NCBI GenBank assembly: GCA_022712945.1
Contig: JAFLJP010000068.1
Coordinates: 1-62,654, forward strand
From: Gammaproteobacteria bacterium
Lineage (GTDB): Bacteria; Pseudomonadota; Gammaproteobacteria; RBG-16-57-12
Reading direction: 5' to 3'
Length of the DNA stretch: 62,654 nucleotides
Shown: positions 54,295-62,654 of the stretch, one piece after another
Position numbering within the stretch: the first letter of the stretch is position 1
Layout of the letters: the number at the start of each line of letters is the position of its first letter
Made by a program: the position numbers and the translations under genes
Notes under the pieces: generated by a model
Told to the model about the DNA's origin: nothing
Databases searched by the model: none
What the model saw: the letters and a program-made list of their open reading frames with translations, nothing else

Positions 54295-55230
54295 TTACAG
54301 AGAATAACCAAAGTTGTCTTGAAATAATTTTTCAAATTCACCCATTTCAAAGGTGTGATTCTGTGTGCCATGTTTAGCAACACAGATAGCGCCCATTAAT
54401 GAAGCGATGCGACCGGTCGTTTTCCACTCTAAATCATTCATCAGGCCATACAATAAACCACCACGATAAGCGTCGCCGCATCCCGTTGGGTCATTGACGG
54501 CCGTTGGTTTGACCGCTGGAATCTCAATACGGTGCTCTTTGGTATAAATAACCGAACCCTCACTGCCCCGGGTGACAATCAGTGCCTCTAGCTTTTCAGT
54601 TAATTCGTGCGGTGTTTTGCCGGTGCGGTCCTGCATCAGCTGCATCTCATAATCATTGAAAATGGCATAATCTGCCTGCTCGATAAAGCGCATTAATGCC
54701 TTGGCGCCAAACATGGGTAGGCCTTGGCCCGGATCAAAAATAAACGGAATGCCCGCCTCGAAAAATTGCTCTGCATGCTGAGCCATGCCATCCCGGCCAT
54801 CGGGGGAGACAATGCCGATACTAATACCGTCCGCCTCACCGACTTTATTGCGATGGGAAAAGCTCATCGCCCCTGGGTGAAAAGCAGTAATTTGATTATC
54901 ATCCAGATCGGTGGTGATAAACGCTTGCCCGGTGTAGCTATCGGCAATTATCTTGATATGCTCGTCACTAATCCCACACTGAATCATCCAGTTAGTATAG
55001 GGTGTGAAATCACTGCCAACGGTCGCCATCGGCAGTCCGGTGCCTGGGGCAAGTAAATTAAGGTTATACGCGATATTACCCGCGCAGCCACCAAATTCAC
55101 GGCGCATATCCGGCACCAGGAATGAGACGTTCAGGATATGAACCTTGTCTGGCAGGATATGATTTTTAAAATGGTCATGGAACACCATGATGTTGTCGTA
55201 AGCGTAAGAACCACAAATTAGTGCTGTCAT
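54295..55230 (-). CDS. PfkB/ribokinase-family carbohydrate kinase, adenosine-kinase-like
   Basis: The PfkB fold is shown by the N-terminal GSYAYDNIMVF and GGCAGNIAYNLN (substrate lid and binding Asn), and by the C-terminal signature NDPTGCGDAYRGGLLYG near residue 240 with the catalytic Asp in GCGDAYRGG. Length 311 aa is normal. Sugar kinases with this N-terminus are often annotated as adenosine kinases. It follows gcvPB by 8 nt, so it is co-transcribed with the glycine cleavage genes; the link could be purine/one-carbon salvage. Substrate is not proven. Confidence 0.9.
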   Translation of the reverse strand: MTALICGSYAYDNIMVFHDHFKNHILPDKVHILNVSFLVPDMRREFGGCAGNIAYNLNLLAPGTGLPMATVGSDFTPYTNWMIQCGISDEHIKIIADSYTGQAFITTDLDDNQITAFHPGAMSFSHRNKVGEADGISIGIVSPDGRDGMAQHAEQFFEAGIPFIFDPGQGLPMFGAKALMRFIEQADYAIFNDYEMQLMQDRTGKTPHELTEKLEALIVTRGSEGSVIYTKEHRIEIPAVKPTAVNDPTGCGDAYRGGLLYGLMNDLEWKTTGRIASLMGAICVAKHGTQNHTFEMGEFEKLFQDNFGYSL

Positions 55231-55238
55231 CTTATTAT

Positions 55239-56702
55239 TTATCCCTTTTGTTTTTCAGTCGCTTGCCAACGAAGATCAGGCTTGCGTGCGGCTCGTACAT
55301 CATCCAGTCGTTTTACCGGCAGTGTGTGGGGTGCGCTCTTCACCTTGTCAGGATCTTCATAGGCTTCCTGTTTTACCGCAAGCAGTGCAGCAACGAAGCC
55401 ATCAATCTCCTCTTTCGATTCGGTCTCGGTCGGCTCAATCAGCAGGCACTCTGGCACAATCAATGGGAAATAGGTGGTCGGTGCATGGTAACCATAGTCC
55501 AGCAACCGCTTAGCGACATCCATCGCGCTGACACCGGTCTCTTTGGTTAATTTTTTCAGGGTGACAATAAACTCATGGGTGGCGCGGCGCTCCGGTAGTG
55601 CCACCTCAAAGCCAGCCTCAATTAGCTTTACCATCAAGTAGTTGGCATTCAGCGTGGCATAATCGGCCACCCGCTCCATCCCCTCTCTGCCCAGCATGCG
55701 GGCGTAAATATAGGCCCGCAACACAATACCGCTGTTGCCCATATTGGCAGAGAGTCGGCCAATCGATTGTGGAGCATCTTTTTCAGTGAGCCAGCGGTAG
55801 TTGCTGTCGGTTTTAGCGACCACGGGTACCGGCATGAAGGGGAGCAGGCGCTCACCAACACCAACAGGGCCAGAGCCGGGGCCGCCGCCGCCATGGGGGG
55901 TGGAGAAGGTTTTATGCAGGTTAATATGAATCACATCAAACCCCATATCCCCCGGTTTTACTTTACCTAAAATGGCATTCAAGTTGGCCCCATCGTAATA
56001 GAGCAGCCCCCCCGCCGCGTGTACCACATTGGCAATCTCTTTAATGTTACGGTCAAACACACCCAGTGTAGAGGGGTTGGTTAACATAATGCCTGCGGTT
56101 TGCGGACCAACAACTGCTTTTAACGCCTCAAGATCCACATCACCATCATCACCGGTGGGGATTTCACACACCGTGTAGCCGCACATGATGGCGGTGGCCG
56201 GGTTGGTACCGTGAGCGGCATCTGGACAGAGAATCTCAGTACGCCCTTCATCACCACGGGTATCGTGGTAGGCGCGAATCATCGCCAGACCGGCAAACTC
56301 CCCTTGCGCACCGGCCATCGGCTGCATCGAGACCCCCTTCATGCCGGTCGCCTCTTTCAATATCTCCTGCAACTCATACACACATTGCAAAAAACCTTGG
56401 CCGTGGCTTGCCGGGGTCAGTGGGTGATGGCCCAAAAAGTTGGCCTGCATTGCCAGGCTGTTGCAGGCTCGCGGGTTGTACTTCATGGTGCAGGAACCCA
56501 GCGGGTAGAAGTGGGTGTCGATCGAGAAATTCTTTTGTGACAGGCGGGTGTAGTGCCGTACCGCTTGCAGCTCTGAAACAGCGGGCATTTCTGCCGATTG
56601 CTGACGACGGAATTCAGTAGGAATTTTATTCAAATCGACCGCTTCACCCGGCTGTTGTGCCCTGTTGAAGCGATTAGCTTTAGATTGTTCAAATATCAGC
56701 AT
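55239..56702 (-). CDS. gcvPB: Glycine dehydrogenase (decarboxylating) subunit 2, P-protein beta
   Basis: With GcvPA this PLP enzyme decarboxylates glycine and passes the aminomethyl group to lipoylated GcvH. The PLP Lys is in [17 protein letters not shown] near residue 275. The N-terminal block [23 protein letters not shown] is highly conserved in the family. Length 487 aa is the usual split-subunit size. AGGAG precedes the ATG by 9 nt. It lies 12 nt after gcvPA. The split P-protein is typical of many sulfur-oxidising and Gram-positive lineages, whereas E. coli has one fused chain. Confidence 0.97.
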   Translation of the reverse strand: MLIFEQSKANRFNRAQQPGEAVDLNKIPTEFRRQQSAEMPAVSELQAVRHYTRLSQKNFSIDTHFYPLGSCTMKYNPRACNSLAMQANFLGHHPLTPASHGQGFLQCVYELQEILKEATGMKGVSMQPMAGAQGEFAGLAMIRAYHDTRGDEGRTEILCPDAAHGTNPATAIMCGYTVCEIPTGDDGDVDLEALKAVVGPQTAGIMLTNPSTLGVFDRNIKEIANVVHAAGGLLYYDGANLNAILGKVKPGDMGFDVIHINLHKTFSTPHGGGGPGSGPVGVGERLLPFMPVPVVAKTDSNYRWLTEKDAPQSIGRLSANMGNSGIVLRAYIYARMLGREGMERVADYATLNANYLMVKLIEAGFEVALPERRATHEFIVTLKKLTKETGVSAMDVAKRLLDYGYHAPTTYFPLIVPECLLIEPTETESKEEIDGFVAALLAVKQEAYEDPDKVKSAPHTLPVKRLDDVRAARKPDLRWQATEKQKG

Positions 56703-56714
56703 CTGGATCGGCTC

Positions 56715-58073
56715 CTATCGCAACGCTTGGGCAAAGGCTTGGGAAAATGCGACAATTTCATCACGGTGCCTCATTTCCGTTGCGCAGACCAGCAGGGTAT
56801 TATTTAACTCTGCATAATCATCGGCCAGCTCAAAACCGCCTAAATAACCCGCCTCTGCCAGTTTGCTTAATACCGGTACAACCGGCTGATTGAGGCGGAT
56901 AACCGCTTCGTGAAAACAGGGGGCATCAAAAAGTTTTTCTACACCATCAATGGCGATGAGCTGTTCGACCAGTATCGCGGTGTTGGCATGGCAGAGCATT
57001 GCGGTGCGCTCAAGGCCTTCAGCTCCCATCAGACTCATATAGATGGTTGACGCGGTGATCATAAGCCCTTGGTTGGTACAGATATTGGAAGTCGCCTTTG
57101 AGCGACGAATGTGCTGCTCCCGTGCCTGGAGTGTTAATACAAACCCTCGCATGCCATCCAGATCAACGGTACGGCCAACGATGCGCCCCGGCAACTGGCG
57201 AACCTGTTTCTGTTTACAGGCAATAAAGCCATAAAATGGCCCACCCCATGAGAGTGGAATACCCAACGGCTGGCCTTCACCACAAGCGATATCAGCACCC
57301 TGCTCTCCCCATTCACCGGGAGGAACAATCACCGCCATCGCCATCGGATTAACCACACCAATCACCAACATTTCATTGCGATGTGCCCAATCGGTTAACT
57401 GATCTACCTGCTCCAGGCTGCCAAAAAAGTTGGGTTGTGGAATCACCAGTGCCGCGTAATCTTTCCCCTCATACTGGGCCAGTGAATCAACAACAATTTG
57501 ACCACACTCCGTGCAGTAATCCAGCTCAACCAGTTCGATACCCTGGTTGCTGACAATATTTTTCACCACGCGGCGGTAATTGGGATGCACCGTAGTGGAC
57601 ATCAAAATACGTTTACTTTTCGATTTTCGATTGGCCCTGACCGCCATCAATACCGCTTCAGCCAGTGCAGAGGCACCGTCATACAACGACGCATTAGAGA
57701 CATCCATCGCCATCAGGTTGCTCATCATGGTTTGGTATTCATAGAGCAGTTGCAGGGTGCCCTGGCTCGCCTCAGCCTGATAGGGCGTATAGGCGGTGTA
57801 GAACTCGCCCCGGGTAGCCAGCTCCCAGACTGCCGCCGGAATATGATGCTCGTAAGCACCAGCACCGGCAAAGCAAATCAGCGGTTGGTCCTGGCGTGCC
57901 CGCTGATTAATCAGGCGTGTCACTTCAAGCTCATTAAGTCCGGCAGGAATATCGCCCAACCCTTTGGCACGTAACGCCTGCGGAATTTCATCAAACAGCT
58001 GCTCAATATTTTGTACGCCAATGGCGTCAAGCATCTGGGCTGTCTCTTGCTCGGTATGTGGGATAAATGGCAT
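56715..58073 (-). CDS. gcvPA: Glycine dehydrogenase (decarboxylating) subunit 1, P-protein alpha
   Basis: This is the partner of GcvPB in the P-protein heterotetramer. The chain opens with [15 protein letters not shown], the usual start, and includes [32 protein letters not shown] and [17 protein letters not shown]. Later come [13 protein letters not shown] and GRTVD. Length 452 aa is typical. It follows gcvH by 31 nt and precedes gcvPB by 12 nt. No Shine-Dalgarno sequence is apparent, so it may depend on translational coupling or low initiation. Confidence 0.97.
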   Translation of the reverse strand: MPFIPHTEQETAQMLDAIGVQNIEQLFDEIPQALRAKGLGDIPAGLNELEVTRLINQRARQDQPLICFAGAGAYEHHIPAAVWELATRGEFYTAYTPYQAEASQGTLQLLYEYQTMMSNLMAMDVSNASLYDGASALAEAVLMAVRANRKSKSKRILMSTTVHPNYRRVVKNIVSNQGIELVELDYCTECGQIVVDSLAQYEGKDYAALVIPQPNFFGSLEQVDQLTDWAHRNEMLVIGVVNPMAMAVIVPPGEWGEQGADIACGEGQPLGIPLSWGGPFYGFIACKQKQVRQLPGRIVGRTVDLDGMRGFVLTLQAREQHIRRSKATSNICTNQGLMITASTIYMSLMGAEGLERTAMLCHANTAILVEQLIAIDGVEKLFDAPCFHEAVIRLNQPVVPVLSKLAEAGYLGGFELADDYAELNNTLLVCATEMRHRDEIVAFSQAFAQALR

Positions 58074-58104
58074 GGGGGATCGCTATCGGGTAATTAAAGT
58101 GGCG

Positions 58105-58500
58105 TTAATCTTCATCTTCGGTAATCAGCGCGCTGTACTCTTCAGCGGACATCAGCTCTCTTACATCACTCAAGCTGGCAGGCTGTAGTTTAAAAATCCA
58201 GCCCTCGCCGTACGCATCGCTATTAATTGTCTCCGGCGCATCTTCCAGAGCCTCATTGATCGCGATCACTGTGCCGGCAACCGGGCTGTAGATGTCAGAC
58301 GCTGCCTTTACCGACTCAATAACGGCACAATCCTGCCCAACATCAAGCTCGCTATCAATTTCAGGCAACTCAATAAAAACCATATCGCCTAACAGCGCCT
58401 GGGCGTGCTCTGAAATACCCACCGTGACACTCCCATCATCTTCAATCCGCACCCACTCATGACTTTGGGTATAAAACAGTTCATTCGGTGTATTGCTCAT
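58105..58500 (-). CDS. gcvH: Glycine cleavage system H protein
   Basis: The 131-residue lipoyl carrier shuttles the methylamine from the P-protein to GcvT. The lipoylated Lys is in [17 protein letters not shown] near residue 66, with the [19 protein letters not shown]-terminal sheet before it and the [22 protein letters not shown] segment after. AAGGATTGCCATA precedes the ATG. The gap to gcvT holds a 141-bp inverted-repeat element. LipA, encoded upstream, would supply the sulfur atoms of its lipoyl group. Confidence 0.97.
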   Translation of the reverse strand: MSNTPNELFYTQSHEWVRIEDDGSVTVGISEHAQALLGDMVFIELPEIDSELDVGQDCAVIESVKAASDIYSPVAGTVIAINEALEDAPETINSDAYGEGWIFKLQPASLSDVRELMSAEEYSALITEDED

Positions 58501-58540
58501 TATGGCAATCCTTCTGAGTTATTAGTGGAAGCTTTTGTGT

Positions 58541-58681
58541 AGGGAGCCTCTAAAAAGAGTGATTTTTTTGTGAGAGCAAAGAAGCACCGCACGCAGAACC
58601 GCAGTGTATAGGGGTACATGAGGATTCGAGCACGGAGCTGACGCTGCTATCGCCGAAAAAGTGCATTTTTAGAGACGCCCT
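58541..58681. mobile_element. 141-bp MITE-like inverted-repeat element between gcvT and gcvH
   Basis: The left end AGGGAGCCTCTAAAAA (58541-58556) and the inverted right end AGGGCGTCTCTAAAAA (58666-58681) match at 14 of 16 positions. The inner part has short inverted pieces and no coding capacity. The left end recurs exactly at 755-770, so it belongs to a dispersed family. No clear target duplication is seen. Since the genes on both sides point the same way, the element is transcribed as part of the gcv operon. Confidence 0.65.
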
Positions 58682-58695
58682 CTGGCTATTTTAGA

Positions 58696-59787
58696 TTAGT
58701 TGAGCTCTTCATAACAAGCTTTGCCGTGATGGACGAAAGGAGGTTTTACCACCCGGGCATCCTGTAATTTGCCACGAATCTCGACCTGACAACGGTTGCC
58801 CATAGCGACAGGCACCCGTGCCAGCGCAATCGACCGACCCAGTGTGGGTGAAAAAGTACCACTGGTAACTTTACCGTCACCGGCATCACTCACCACCCGC
58901 TGATGACCGCGCAGTACACCACGCCCCTCAAGGAGCAAACCCACCAGTTTATACTCAACTCCGGCCTCCCGCTGTTTTTGCAGCGCGGTACGACCAATAA
59001 AATCACGCTCCACCGGCTGCCAGGCAACCGTCCAGTTGAGGTTGCACTCCAGTGGCGATATGCTCTCATCCATATCAGCCCCATAAAGGCTCATGGCGGC
59101 TTCCAGGCGCAGAGTATCCCGGGCACCAAGGCCGATGGGTGCAACACCCGCCTGGCGCAATTTTGTCCATAGCACCTCTACGCCACTCGCTGGCAGAACA
59201 ATTTCATAGCCGTCTTCACCGGTATAGCCCGTCCGCGCAATAAACAACTCACCACAAAAACAGGCGTTAAATGGCTTCATTTCAGCAACCTTTGTACAGG
59301 TTTCATCATCCAGCACCTGGTGCACTTTAGTCCGTGCATTTGGCCCCTGAATCGCAATCATCGCCAACCCTTCCGGGCTCTCTAACGTGAGATTGAAATG
59401 TTCTGATTGCTGGGTAATCCAGGCCAGGTCTTTTTTTCGGGTCGCTGCATTCAACACAATGCGGTAGTAGCTGTTGTGGATAAAATAGATAATCAGGTCA
59501 TCAATCACACCGGCCTGCTCGTTAAGCATGCAGGTATAGAGTGCTTTGCCATCACTTTTTAGTTGATCCACATCATTGGCCACCAGCTTCTGTAAAAAAG
59601 CCTTCGCCTGTTCGCCCCGAAGATCCAATACATTCATATGTGAAACATCAAACATACCGGCATCGCTACGCACGATATTGTGTTCGTTAAGCTGCGAGCC
59701 GTAGTGGATCGGCATATTCCAACCCGAAAAATCCACCATTTTGGCATTCATAGCCAAATGTTGATCGTAAAGTGGGGTTTTATTCAT
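58696..59787 (-). CDS. gcvT: Aminomethyltransferase (glycine cleavage T protein)
   Basis: GcvT transfers the methylene group from the lipoylated H protein to tetrahydrofolate, releasing ammonia. Visible conserved parts are KMVDFSGWNMPIHYGSQ with the folate-binding region near the N-terminus, MFDVSHMNVLDLRG, RTGYTGEDGYEI near residue 188 and LGARDTLRLEAAMSLYGADMDE with the catalytic Asp/Arg neighbourhood. Length 363 aa is normal. AAGAGA precedes the ATG. It is the first gcv gene after lipA, with a 91-nt gap that has no glycine riboswitch. Confidence 0.97.
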   Translation of the reverse strand: MNKTPLYDQHLAMNAKMVDFSGWNMPIHYGSQLNEHNIVRSDAGMFDVSHMNVLDLRGEQAKAFLQKLVANDVDQLKSDGKALYTCMLNEQAGVIDDLIIYFIHNSYYRIVLNAATRKKDLAWITQQSEHFNLTLESPEGLAMIAIQGPNARTKVHQVLDDETCTKVAEMKPFNACFCGELFIARTGYTGEDGYEIVLPASGVEVLWTKLRQAGVAPIGLGARDTLRLEAAMSLYGADMDESISPLECNLNWTVAWQPVERDFIGRTALQKQREAGVEYKLVGLLLEGRGVLRGHQRVVSDAGDGKVTSGTFSPTLGRSIALARVPVAMGNRCQVEIRGKLQDARVVKPPFVHHGKACYEELN

Positions 59788-59878
59788 TATTTTCTCTTAA
59801 ATTTTTAGTTTAATGACCCAGATTTTGGTGTCAGCTTATTGTCTACTGTCATTTTAACGTATAGAGCAGGGAGTCGAG

Positions 59879-60814
59879 TTACGGCTGCGACTCTGCATGG
59901 TACGACGAACGAACCATTGGCGCAGATTTAACCCAACTAAACCCCATCGCTTTCGCCTGCTCACCATACCAGGCAAATTTATCGGGATGAATGTACTCCA
60001 CCACCGGTAAATGTTGGCGACTGGGACGTAAATATTGCCCAATGGCGATACGTGAAACCTGATGATGACGTAGATCTTCCAGTGTCTGTAACAGCTCGGA
60101 CTCACTCTCACCCAGCCCCAGCATAATGGCCGATTTACTCTCCACCCCCACCCGCTGCGAAGCTGATTTTAATAAATCCAGCGAACGCTGATACTTGGCC
60201 CCCTTGCGCGCCACCTGATACAGACCGGGCACCGTTTCGATATTGTGCCCCCAGACCAGCGTAGTGGCGTGTGTCACCAAACCGGGCTGAACCGCCCGGT
60301 AAATCAGCTCAAGCGCCTTCTGCTGACAACCGCGAAAATCGGGGGTCAGAATCTCCAGGCCAATGTCAGGCTGCTGGTTTCGTAACAGACGCAAGGTCTC
60401 GGCAAAAACAGCGGCACCGCCATCTTCCAGCTCATCACGATTAACCGAGGTCAACACAATATAATCCAGCGCCATTTGTGCGACCGCCTCGGCCACACGG
60501 CGCGGTTCATCCAGATCGTACACCGGCGGACGCCCGGTCTTCACATGGCAAAAGCCACAGGCCCGGGTGCAGGTATCACCCAGCAACATCAATGTTGCCG
60601 TACCCCGGCTCCAGCACTCACCACGGTTGGGGCAGCGCGCCGCTTCACACACCGTGTTCAAACGCTGTTCTGCGACCATGTTTGAGGTTTTGGCATAGGA
60701 GGGTGTACTGCTCAGAGAGGCGCGAATCCACTCTGGCATGCGCTGCTGGTTGGGTAACGGTTTATCCGTTGCTTCAACCGTAACAGGAATACGCTGTAGA
60801 GAAGATTGTTTCAT
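59879..60814 (-). CDS. lipA: Lipoyl synthase
   Basis: This radical-SAM enzyme inserts two sulfurs into octanoyl chains on carrier proteins such as GcvH. Both clusters are visible: the auxiliary cluster CEAARCPNRGECW near residue 56 and the radical-SAM CTRACGFC near 81. The chain ends with the Arg-Ser-Ser-Tyr-His segment whose Ser ligates the auxiliary cluster. Length 311 aa fits. Adjacent gcv genes are a sensible client set. No lipB (octanoyl transferase) is present in the window. Confidence 0.97.
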   Translation of the reverse strand: MKQSSLQRIPVTVEATDKPLPNQQRMPEWIRASLSSTPSYAKTSNMVAEQRLNTVCEAARCPNRGECWSRGTATLMLLGDTCTRACGFCHVKTGRPPVYDLDEPRRVAEAVAQMALDYIVLTSVNRDELEDGGAAVFAETLRLLRNQQPDIGLEILTPDFRGCQQKALELIYRAVQPGLVTHATTLVWGHNIETVPGLYQVARKGAKYQRSLDLLKSASQRVGVESKSAIMLGLGESESELLQTLEDLRHHQVSRIAIGQYLRPSRQHLPVVEYIHPDKFAWYGEQAKAMGFSWVKSAPMVRSSYHAESQP

Positions 60815-60859
60815 GATGAGCAGATAGAAAATAGAGGTGTGGCAAGCCAGCGCAATAAC

Positions 60860-60887
60860 AAAAACAGGCCACGATAGCAGCCTGTTT
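60860..60887 (-). terminator. Rho-independent terminator of the cytochrome c gene
   Basis: On the minus strand the 8-bp stem AAACAGGC/GCCTGTTT is followed by a T-run. It lies 20 nt after the stop of the cytochrome gene and separates it from lipA. Confidence 0.8.
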
Positions 60888-60907
60888 CAGAAGAGCAGAA
60901 GAGCACT

Positions 60908-61222
60908 CTATTTACTCTTGTTGTGCTCCAACACAAATGTGGTGATCGCCTCCAACTCGGCACCCTTGATATTTGGGAATGCGGACATGGTCATACTTCC
61001 TTGTGTCACTTTTGCCGCAACAAATGCCGCATTGGCATTCTCGGCACTGATCTCCCAGAAGGTGGTTAATTCGGTTTCACTGATCGCACCATGGCAGCCG
61101 ATGCAGGCTTTGGCAAAGATCTCTTTACCGGATGTACCCTCCGCTGGTGTATAGTTGTCAGAGCCAGCACAACCACTCAAAACAGCAACCACAGCGGCTA
61201 CTAATAATACCTGTTTTCTCAT
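60908..61222 (-). CDS. Monohaem cytochrome c lipoprotein (c5/c552-like)
   Basis: This is a short periplasmic electron carrier. The signal peptide ends in VAVLSGC, so it should be a lipoprotein tethered to a membrane. The haem site CIGCH lies near residue 40, after SGKEIFAKACIGCHGAI. The axial Met is probably in SMTMSAFPNIKG near 80. Length 104 aa is typical of small c-type cytochromes. No clear Shine-Dalgarno sequence is present. It is divergent from bioD with 72 nt between their starts, and does not belong to the lipA operon because a terminator lies between. Confidence 0.93.
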   Translation of the reverse strand: MRKQVLLVAAVVAVLSGCAGSDNYTPAEGTSGKEIFAKACIGCHGAISETELTTFWEISAENANAAFVAAKVTQGSMTMSAFPNIKGAELEAITTFVLEHNKSK

Positions 61223-61294
61223 TTTTTATTCATCCATATACTATGTAAGTTCAATAACCGCCTAATGGTTACTAATTTTGTCAGGAATTGCAAT

Positions 61295-61972
61295 ATGAAT
61301 CATGGTTTTTTCATCACTGGCACCGATACAGAAGTTGGTAAAACCTACGTCAGCTGTGCATTGCTGCGGGCTTTTTCCCGAAATGGAAAGCATGTGTTAG
61401 CAATGAAACCGGTAGCCAGTGATTGCCAAAACAGCGGTTACGGATTACGCAATGACGACGCCCTGCAACTAATCAACAACAGTGATCGAAAACTCCCTTA
61501 CGAAACGGTCAATCCTTACGCTTTTAAACCAGCGATAGCACCACACATCGCAGCAAAGCAGGCCAATGTCACCATCGACCTGCCACACCTCAAACAGTGT
61601 TACCAGGCAATCGCTAGTCAAGCTGACGTGACCGTTGTTGAAGGGGCGGGTGGCTGGCTGGTGCCGCTGGATGAACAACAGAGCATCGCCGACCTCGCCG
61701 CCATACTGGCACTGCCGGTGATACTGGTGGTTGGGATTCGGCTGGGCTGCATTAACCACGCACTGCTCAGTGCCACCGCAATCCGAGAGAGAGGGCTCAA
61801 GCTCGCCGGTTGGGTGGCCAACTGCATCGACCCGAACTGTGCCTGCATTGAAGAGAACATCCACTCAATTGCCCAGCGAATTGATGCCCCCTGCCTGGGA
61901 GAGCTTCCGTTCGACCCCCAAGCCGACGCAGAGAAACGAAGCTATTATTTGAAAATTCGTTCTCTGTTATAA
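61295..61972 (+). CDS. bioD: Dethiobiotin synthetase
   Basis: BioD closes the ureido ring of dethiobiotin from DAPA, CO2 and ATP, the penultimate biotin step. The P-loop GTDTEVGKTYVS is near the N-terminus. MKPVASDC and VVEGAGGWLVPL supply substrate and Mg contacts. The ATG at 61295 has AGGA 8 nt upstream and gives 225 aa, the family size; an in-frame ATG 30 nt earlier is less likely. No other bio gene is in the window. It is 22 nt ahead of the DUF411 gene on the same strand. Confidence 0.96.
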   Translation: MNHGFFITGTDTEVGKTYVSCALLRAFSRNGKHVLAMKPVASDCQNSGYGLRNDDALQLINNSDRKLPYETVNPYAFKPAIAPHIAAKQANVTIDLPHLKQCYQAIASQADVTVVEGAGGWLVPLDEQQSIADLAAILALPVILVVGIRLGCINHALLSATAIRERGLKLAGWVANCIDPNCACIEENIHSIAQRIDAPCLGELPFDPQADAEKRSYYLKIRSLL

Positions 61973-61994
61973 TCGCCGTTATCACCCCCGAAAT

Positions 61995-62507
61995 ATGATG
62001 AAAACAACTATGAAGCAATATATTGCACTCGGTATATCAATAGTATTCACTTTTATGTTACTGCAACCGGTAGCCTATGCGGAAAGTATTTGGGATCCAA
62101 AACAGCCCCCAGCATTGATTGAAAAACCACTCAATATCACCGTTTACCGCTCTGACTCATGCGGCTGCTGTAAAGATTGGGTTGAGCATCTGGAGAAGCA
62201 TAACTTCAAAGTGGATGAGATCATCAACAACGACATGCACACGGTAAAAAGGGAACTGGGGCTACCGAGTGAGCTCGCCTCCTGCCACACCGGCATTATC
62301 GACGGTTACATTATTGAAGGGCACGTACCCGCCCAAGATATAAAGAGACTGGTCAATCGCCGACTCGATGTTGCCGGATTAGCGGTTCCTCGGATGCCCC
62401 ACGGATCACCAGGCATGGAGACCGGACGCAGGGATGAGTTCTCAGTGATTTCATTCGACAAAAAAGGCAACTTTGAGCAGTTCAGCCACTATAAAAACCA
62501 GCACTAA
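61995..62507 (+). CDS. DUF411 family periplasmic metal-binding protein
   Basis: The protein is recognised by the DUF411 core: YRSDSCGCCKDWVEHLEKHNF with a Cys-Gly-Cys-Cys thiol cluster near residue 57, then ELASCHTGIIDGYIIEGHVP near 100, and MPHGSPGME near 140. Two ATGs occur at the start (61995 and 61998) and a third at 62010, which opens the signal peptide MKQYIALGISIVF...AYA directly. Family members are linked to copper or other metal handling and are often beside copper resistance genes. None is seen here; the neighbour is bioD. Confidence 0.9.
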   Translation: MMKTTMKQYIALGISIVFTFMLLQPVAYAESIWDPKQPPALIEKPLNITVYRSDSCGCCKDWVEHLEKHNFKVDEIINNDMHTVKRELGLPSELASCHTGIIDGYIIEGHVPAQDIKRLVNRRLDVAGLAVPRMPHGSPGMETGRRDEFSVISFDKKGNFEQFSHYKNQH

Positions 62508-62557
62508 TTTTTTGGTAAGGGATGTAGAAAAAATTAAAGTACCGTTATTGCACCGGA

Positions 62558-62639
62558 TTTTTGTTCGCTCTGTCTAGTCAGGTATTGGGCGCATAGTGGG
62601 CTACGCAACGAATGCCTGACTAGACAGAGCGGGCAAAAA
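62558..62639. repeat. 82-bp large inverted repeat (hairpin/REP- or MITE-like)
   Basis: Two 29-nt arms (62558-62586 and 62611-62639) match with three mismatches; the cores are CGCTCTGTCTAGTCAGGTATT and its inverse. The 24-nt loop is itself partly symmetrical. It follows the DUF411 gene by about 50 nt. The run after the stem is A-rich rather than T-rich, so it is not a classic terminator on the plus strand; a dispersed repeat or cruciform is more likely. Confidence 0.65.
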
Positions 62640-62654
62640 GACCCGTAAGAGCGG

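Noticed and set aside
59788..59878. Glycine riboswitch upstream of gcvT
   Set aside because: The 91-nt gap lacks the tandem aptamer core and is AT-rich; only short A/T runs are present.
61469..61864. Minus-strand 131-aa gene across bioD
   Set aside because: It lies antisense to a well-conserved bioD and has no family features.

Overview
The window reads as a chromosomal segment of a gammaproteobacterium, about half GC. The housekeeping proteins (UvrD, class I fructose-bisphosphatase, BipA/TypA, Dtd, ApaH, FolA, ThyA, LipA, BioD) all look gammaproteobacterial. The split glycine decarboxylase (gcvPA/gcvPB), the outer-membrane FadL/OmpP1 channel, the LpxL-type acyltransferase and a monohaem cytochrome c lipoprotein fit a Gram-negative respiring bacterium. 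A sulfur-oxidiser-like lineage (Thiotrichales/Chromatiales) is possible, but this is an impression and no marker gene proves it.

Layout. (1) 1-870: the first codons of a type IV prepilin leave the left edge, followed by a truncated IS5-type transposase and repeat debris. (2) 867-18764: ordinary accessory and housekeeping genes: an orphan TRAP binding protein and uvrD; a Sel1 protein; a NADAR protein; fbp; a three-gene fatty-acid unit (AMP ligase, thioesterase, FadL channel); an M48-like lipoprotein that has lost its catalytic Glu; an EF-hand protein; an LpxL-like acyltransferase; typA; and dtd-apaH-diguanylate cyclase. (3) 18782-50301: a 31.5-kb block of 14 genes on the minus strand, read from 50301 down to 18782, many overlapping by 1-8 nt. 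(4) 50638-53390: folA, thyA and an rRNA methyltransferase. (5) 53469-60814: lipA, gcvT, gcvH, gcvPA, gcvPB, a PfkB kinase and an ODP-type metallo-beta-lactamase protein, with a MITE-like element between gcvT and gcvH. (6) 60860-62654: cytochrome c, bioD, a DUF411 protein and a large terminal inverted repeat.

The block at 18.8-50.3 kb is the unusual part. It begins with a 3110-residue DUF6603-type protein. Next come three large proteins I cannot assign (503, about 296 and 1247 aa) and an Ig-like beta protein. Then come four proteins with (Gly-Gly-X)n domains, one stand-alone copy of the 'cap' domain found fused to such a tract, and a class-3 lipase-like protein. It ends with an APH-fold phosphotransferase, a one-module FAAL-KS-AT-KR-ACP-TE polyketide synthase and an Asp/Asn beta-hydroxylase-family enzyme. 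None of the structural proteins shows a Sec signal peptide, and the block contains no transporter, regulator or recombinase gene. My reading is that it encodes one multi-component apparatus: large beta-rich proteins plus polyglycine-type modules, with an enzymatic tail that makes or attaches a beta-hydroxy acyl group and may hydroxylate Asp/Asn residues. The function is not known to me and is inferred only from gene order and domain content.

Several miniature inverted-repeat elements are scattered through the window (12713-12778, 51260-51334, 58541-58681, 62558-62639, and a lone end at 755-770). One has a 4-bp target duplication that overlaps the thyA stop codon.
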